From Kiritimatiellia bacterium (GTDB lineage Bacteria; Verrucomicrobiota; Kiritimatiellia; CAIQIC01; Lenti-01), in NCBI GenBank assembly GCA_017458625.1, contig JAFTAH010000007.1, forward strand, positions 1 to 35,206: a stretch of 35,206 bases of DNA. The letters are read 5' to 3'. This document shows, one piece after another, positions 31,348 to 35,206 of this stretch (the stretch's first letter is position 1; each line of letters opens with the position of its first letter). A program made the position numbers and the translations under genes. The notes beneath the pieces are model-generated. The model was not told where the DNA came from, ran no database searches, and saw only the letters and a list, made by a program, of their open reading frames with translations.

Positions 31348-34119
31348 ATGAGCAAGCTTCCCTCCATTCATTCGCGATTCCCGGCAACGGCCACGGACCT
31401 GCCGCCCGTTTCGCGCCTGTCCCGCCTCGCCCTTTTGCCGGTGTTCCTGCTATCAATGACCGCCATGGTGGCCACCGCACAGGAGTTGGCCGGCGAGCCT
31501 GCCCAGCCTTCTCCTGATGCGGACTCTTCTCCCTCTCCTCCGGCCCCACCGCCCGTCCCGGACCCCCTCTCCGTGGAAGCGTCGGATCTTTTGCTGACCC
31601 GTGGCCGTGCCGCCCTCGAAGACAACCTCCTCGACATCGCCGAAACGAATCTTGCCCAGGTGGCCGCTAAATCGATTGACCGCCGCCGCCGCACCGAGGC
31701 GACGGTCTGGCTCGCCCGTACTTGGCTTGCCGCCGGTCGGCCGGAGGACGCCCTGGCCGCCATCGATGGCATGGATCCGACCACCCTCAAGGACGCCCAG
31801 CTACGGTCCAAAGCGGCCTGCGTCCGCGCGGAAATCCTCGCCCGCCTGGCGCGCACGGACGAAGCGCTGGCGGTGATCGAGGCACTCCCCTCCCCCCCCG
31901 AGCATACGCTGGCCTGGGCCGCGCGCCTCGCCACCGAAGCCACCAACTTCGATGCCGCCCTCGCCCTCTACGCGCGCATTCCGACGAACTCGCCCGAGCT
32001 CCCCCCGGCCACCTTTGCGCTAGCCTCCGCCCTCGACGCCGCCGGGCGCCCGGACGAGGCCGCCCCGCTCTGGACCGCGTTGGAGTCCCCGGAAACGCCC
32101 GCCGTCTGGCGCGAACGAGCCGACTGGACGCGTTTGCAGAAGTCCCTGAATGCCGGCGAGCCCACGGCCCTCGCCGAGGTCGAGCGCTGGGCCGCCGTCC
32201 CCTCGCGCACTCCCGAACTGGCCCGCCTGGCCTGGCACCGCCTGGCCATTGAGGCCGCCGCGAAACAGCGCTATGCCGACGCCCAGCTCTACGCCTCCCG
32301 CGCCGCCGCCAATGCCGCCGATGCCCCTCAACGCCTCCAAGATCGTCTGCTCCTCGCCCAGATCGAGCTCAAGGCCGGCGCACTCGCCGAAGCCACCGCC
32401 GCCATGCGCTCCCTCGCCACCGACATCCCGCTCCCGGACGAAGCCGCCGCCGTCCAGCGCGAACTTGCCACCGCCCTCCTCGCCGCCGGTGCCTACGATG
32501 ACGCCCTCGCCGAGGCGCAGCACTGGCTCGACGCCTTCGAGGGACGTGACGGCACCCGCGACCTCCGCGTCGTCCAGGCCGAGGCCCTCTCCCATCTGGG
32601 ACGCAATGCCGAAGCGGCCAAGGCCTGGCAGCGGATGATGGGCGCCCCCCACGACGATGCCGACACCAGCGATTCCGACCTCCTGCGCCGCGCCGCCGAC
32701 GCCCTCTTCTCCGCCCATCAGCTGGACGATGCCCAAACCGCCTACGAGAAGGTTCTCGCCCTGGTCGGCCCCCGCTCCCCCGATGGCTATGCCATCCGCC
32801 TCCAGCTCGCCGAGGTCGCCCTCGCCTTGCATCCCGAGGAGTCCAAGGGCGAACTCATCCTCCAGGAGCTCTCGCGAGAACCCGATGCCGGCAAAACCGC
32901 CTGGATTGCCGCCCTGCGCCTCGGCCGCCTCTACGAGGAACGCGGTGCCGACGCCCTCGCCGAAACCCAATACGGCCAGATTGCCGACGCCCCCACCGCG
33001 TCCGCCGCCACGCCCCCCGCCTCCCCCTCTCCCGCCGCCCCCGGTGCCTCGGCTGACGCCACCACCTCCCCGCCCGCCCTCGCCCCTGCCCCCACGCCTT
33101 CCGCACCCCCTCCCTCCCTTCGCGCCGAAGCCCTCCTCGCCCGCGGCCTCGTCCGTCATCGCCTAGGCGACGAGAATGGTGCTCTGGACGACTTCAGCCG
33201 CCTCCTCGCCGACCATCCGGCCTCGCCCGGCGCCCCCCAGGCCCGCTACATGTGCGCCTGGTGCTACCACGCCCTCGGCCGCGTCGACGACGCCCAGGCC
33301 GCCGCCGAAGCCCTCCTCGCCGACCCAGCCGCCGCCGCCTGGGCCCCCCGCACGCGCTTCCTCCTCGCCGAACAGGCCTTCAACGCAGGCGATTTCCCCA
33401 CCGCCACCAACCAGTTCGCCCGCATCGCCGCCGATGCCCCCGACTCCCCCCTCGCCCCCGACGCCCTCTACTGGGCCGCCCGCGCCTGCGCCGCCATGGA
33501 CGACTATCTCTACGCCGAACGCCACCTCGACGCCCTGGTCGCCGCCTACCCCGACCACCCCCGCATCGCCGACGCCCTCCTCGCCCAGGGCGACGTCCTC
33601 TGCCGTCTCGGCAATTTCTCCGCCGCCATCGCCGCCTACACCGAGGTCATCAACTCCTTCCCCCGCACCCCGCAGGCCATCGCCGCCTGGGGCCGCAAAG
33701 GCGACGCCCAGTTCACCCTCGGTCAGGACGACCCTGCCCGCTACGAGGAAGCCCTCCTCTCCTACCGCACCCTCCGCGAATACGCCGCCGTCCCGCCCGA
33801 CTTCCGCCTCCAGGCCGACTACAAGATCGGTCGTTGCCTCGAGAAGACCGGCCATCATTCCGACGCCATCGCCCAATACATGTCCACCGCCTACGACTAC
33901 CTCCAGCAGACCGCCCCCGCCCCCGAATCGGCCGTCTGGTTCACCCGCTCCGCCTTCGCCGCCGCCGCCTTGCAGGAGGCCGCCGGCAACTGGCGCGAGG
34001 CCCTCGGCATCTACCGCCGCGTCGCCGACGCCCACGTCGCCGCCGAACCCGAGGCCCTCGACCGCATCCGCCGCATCCGCGACGACCACTGGTACCAGCT
34101 CCCCTCCCCCGCCCCATGA
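31348..34119 (+). CDS. Large exported TPR-repeat protein
   Basis: A 923-aa protein. A signal-like segment (about 25-45, ALLPVFLLSMTAMVATAQ) has a rather long N-region; a Pro/Ser-rich linker follows. The rest is built of tetratricopeptide-type helix pairs, for example LLDIAETNLAQVA, RPEDALAAIDGM, NFDAALALYARIPTNSP and, near the C-terminus, NFSAAIAAYTEVINSFPRTP and HSDAIAQYMSTAYDYL. A Pro/Ala-rich linker at about 549-591 splits the solenoid in two. C-terminal repeats resemble those of YbgF/BamD-type periplasmic TPR proteins. A scaffold role in the envelope is inferred; no enzymatic domain is seen. ATG 31348 has no Shine-Dalgarno match. The stop overlaps the next start by ATGA. Confidence 0.85.
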   Translation: MSKLPSIHSRFPATATDLPPVSRLSRLALLPVFLLSMTAMVATAQELAGEPAQPSPDADSSPSPPAPPPVPDPLSVEASDLLLTRGRAALEDNLLDIAETNLAQVAAKSIDRRRRTEATVWLARTWLAAGRPEDALAAIDGMDPTTLKDAQLRSKAACVRAEILARLARTDEALAVIEALPSPPEHTLAWAARLATEATNFDAALALYARIPTNSPELPPATFALASALDAAGRPDEAAPLWTALESPETPAVWRERADWTRLQKSLNAGEPTALAEVERWAAVPSRTPELARLAWHRLAIEAAAKQRYADAQLYASRAAANAADAPQRLQDRLLLAQIELKAGALAEATAAMRSLATDIPLPDEAAAVQRELATALLAAGAYDDALAEAQHWLDAFEGRDGTRDLRVVQAEALSHLGRNAEAAKAWQRMMGAPHDDADTSDSDLLRRAADALFSAHQLDDAQTAYEKVLALVGPRSPDGYAIRLQLAEVALALHPEESKGELILQELSREPDAGKTAWIAALRLGRLYEERGADALAETQYGQIADAPTASAATPPASPSPAAPGASADATTSPPALAPAPTPSAPPPSLRAEALLARGLVRHRLGDENGALDDFSRLLADHPASPGAPQARYMCAWCYHALGRVDDAQAAAEALLADPAAAAWAPRTRFLLAEQAFNAGDFPTATNQFARIAADAPDSPLAPDALYWAARACAAMDDYLYAERHLDALVAAYPDHPRIADALLAQGDVLCRLGNFSAAIAAYTEVINSFPRTPQAIAAWGRKGDAQFTLGQDDPARYEEALLSYRTLREYAAVPPDFRLQADYKIGRCLEKTGHHSDAIAQYMSTAYDYLQQTAPAPESAVWFTRSAFAAAALQEAAGNWREALGIYRRVADAHVAAEPEALDRIRRIRDDHWYQLPSPAP

Positions 34120-35206
34120 CCACCTACTCCCGCCTCCTCGCCGCCGCCCGGCGCGAACACTGGGCCACCCGCCTCTGGTGGGCCGCCATGGCCCTCCTGA
34201 GCGCCGCCGCCCTCGCCATCCTCCTCCAACTCGTTGGCATCCGCACCGAGTTCATCCTCTGCGGCCTCCTCCTCTGGGGCACCGCCTGGCTTGCCCCATG
34301 GACCGCCATGGCCTCCCTCCGCCGCCGCCCCACCGCTCCCCCTCCCGCCTCCGCCTCCGACGACCTCCCTGCCTGGCGCACTTACGCCAGCGCCCTCGCC
34401 TCACGCCTCGACTGGGCCATCCACGTCCTCGCCGACCACCAGGCCCGCGCCGTCGTTGCCACCGCCCATGCCGACTTCGTCAAGCTCATCCGCTCGCACC
34501 CCTCCGCCCGCGACCTCGAAGCCGCCTGCGCCCGCATCTCCACCGAGACCTTCCCCGAGCTCCGCCGCGCCCTCTGGTGCCAGCTCATCCCCGAGATCAT
34601 GCCCATCGCCGCCACCGCCTACGAACGGGCCCGCGCCGCCGCCAACCCCGTCATCGCCCGCCGCCACCGCATCGAGGCCGTACGTGATGCCGCCGCCGTC
34701 GCCCTCTGCCGCCTCCATCCACAGCTCCTCATGGCCGACCTCCTCCGCGGCGCCGACGAATGCACCCTCTCCGCCCTCACCTACGCCTCCCCGCAACAGC
34801 CCCTTGTCCCTCTCGCCGCCGCCCTCGCCATCGACTGGGGCAACCCCGCCCTCCCCTGGCATCCCATCGACGCCCGTGCCGCCGCCCTCGACCTCGTCGC
34901 CTCCGTCGACCCCTACGCCTCCCTCAAGTTCCCCTCCCCCGCCACCACCCTCGGCGACCTCGACCAGCCCGTCGCCCCCAATGCCGACGCCATGCCCCTC
35001 GTCGCCGCCCCCGTGCCGCCTCCCGCCACGGCCCCCACCCCCACGCCCGCCCCGGAACCCTCAGCTTCCCCGGCACCTGCCGCCCCTTCCTCCTCCGCCG
35101 CCCCCTCCCCGGCCTCCCGCCACCATCATCATCAACATCACCACCACCATCGCCATCGCCATCGCCACCACCGCTCATCCCTGCACCTCTTCCTTTCGCC
35201 TTTCCG
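34116..35206 (+). CDS. Membrane protein with histidine-rich tail, 3' end cut by window
   Basis: An open frame of 363 codons reaches the window edge without a stop, so the product is incomplete. I do not recognise the family. Two membrane segments lie near the N-terminus (about 20-41, AMALLSAAALAILLQLV; about 46-66, FILCGLLLWGTAWLAPW). A helical region of about 180 residues follows (HADFVKLIRSHPSARDLEAAC, RALWCQLIPEIMPIAATAY), then a Pro/Ala/Ser-rich linker, then a tract of 18 residues containing 13 His (336-353). The start overlaps the TPR gene stop by ATGA, so it belongs to that operon. The His tract could bind metal ions, or it may be a product of trinucleotide expansion. Confidence 0.75.
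   Translation, partial: MTTYSRLLAAARREHWATRLWWAAMALLSAAALAILLQLVGIRTEFILCGLLLWGTAWLAPWTAMASLRRRPTAPPPASASDDLPAWRTYASALASRLDWAIHVLADHQARAVVATAHADFVKLIRSHPSARDLEAACARISTETFPELRRALWCQLIPEIMPIAATAYERARAAANPVIARRHRIEAVRDAAAVALCRLHPQLLMADLLRGADECTLSALTYASPQQPLVPLAAALAIDWGNPALPWHPIDARAAALDLVASVDPYASLKFPSPATTLGDLDQPVAPNADAMPLVAAPVPPPATAPTPTPAPEPSASPAPAAPSSSAAPSPASRHHHHQHHHHHRHRHRHHRSSLHLFLSPF
35118..35174 (+). repeat. CAY/CGC trinucleotide repeat encoding the His/Arg tract
   Basis: Repeated CAC/CAT codons with interspersed CGC form a degenerate microsatellite within the partial membrane-protein gene. CATCGC is repeated three times in a row at its centre. In-frame slippage here would lengthen or shorten the His-rich tail without breaking the gene. 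Confidence 0.8.

Noticed and set aside
1-35206. tRNA, rRNA or other structured RNA genes
   Set aside because: I looked for T-loop (GGTTCGANTCC-type) and RNase P-like signatures. The only similar strings, such as the one near 6224, lie inside protein genes with no cloverleaf around them.

Overview
The window is a GC-rich bacterial chromosome segment with 22 supported protein genes and no RNA gene that I can recognise. The best guess for the organism is a member of the Verrucomicrobiota/Kiritimatiellota/Lentisphaerota branch of the PVC group. The main reason is a five-gene locus (9599-17442) that matches in gene order and architecture the Amuc_1098-Amuc_1102 pilus-like locus of Akkermansia muciniphila. 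A Gram-negative envelope is supported by a secretin, RseP, UppS, CdsA and the Mre/PBP2/RodA elongasome. The phylum assignment is inference.

Layout. 1-2738: intergenic DNA with an operator-like palindrome, then a UvrA-like double ABC ATPase lacking the UvrB-binding domain. 2810-4859: a glycosyltransferase, a 158-bp near-palindromic MITE-like element, and a LexA-type repressor whose stop codon lies at the element's end. 5007-5969: thiamine-monophosphate kinase, divergent from lexA. 6162-9223: uppS-cdsA-rseP on the minus strand. 9551-17538: the pilus-like operon, with a near-consensus promoter at one end and a clean intrinsic terminator at the other; in transcription order it encodes an Amuc_1102-like protein, a PilM-PilN fusion, an Amuc_1100-like protein, an Amuc_1099-like protein and a long secretin. 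17443-18162: a repeat-rich spacer. 18163-21117: an exported pullulanase-type GH13 enzyme. 21599-23191: ribonuclease E/G. 23361-29094: mreB-mreC-mreD-mrdA-rodA, the rod-shape peptidoglycan machinery. 29095-29886: a long pyrimidine-rich spacer. 29887-35206: three co-directional genes of unknown role: a secreted Ser/Asp/Gly-rich protein, a 923-residue TPR protein, and a membrane protein with a histidine-rich tail that runs off the window.

How the genes work together. UppS supplies the undecaprenyl carrier for cell-wall synthesis, CdsA supplies CDP-diacylglycerol for phospholipids, and RseP is a site-2 membrane protease. MreBCD, PBP2 and RodA form the elongation complex. The pilus-like operon should build a trans-envelope assembly: cytoplasmic PilM domain, inner-membrane and periplasmic PilN/PilO-like arms, and an outer-membrane secretin. 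No pilin, assembly ATPase or platform protein (PilA/B/C/T) is in the window.

Non-coding DNA is the most unusual part. A roughly 20-bp palindromic motif recurs five times, always between genes. There are also a three-copy 31-32 bp tandem repeat, a near-complete palindromic mobile element, several GC hairpins, and a strong C-rich bias of the plus strand that appears to set codon choice in weakly expressed genes.
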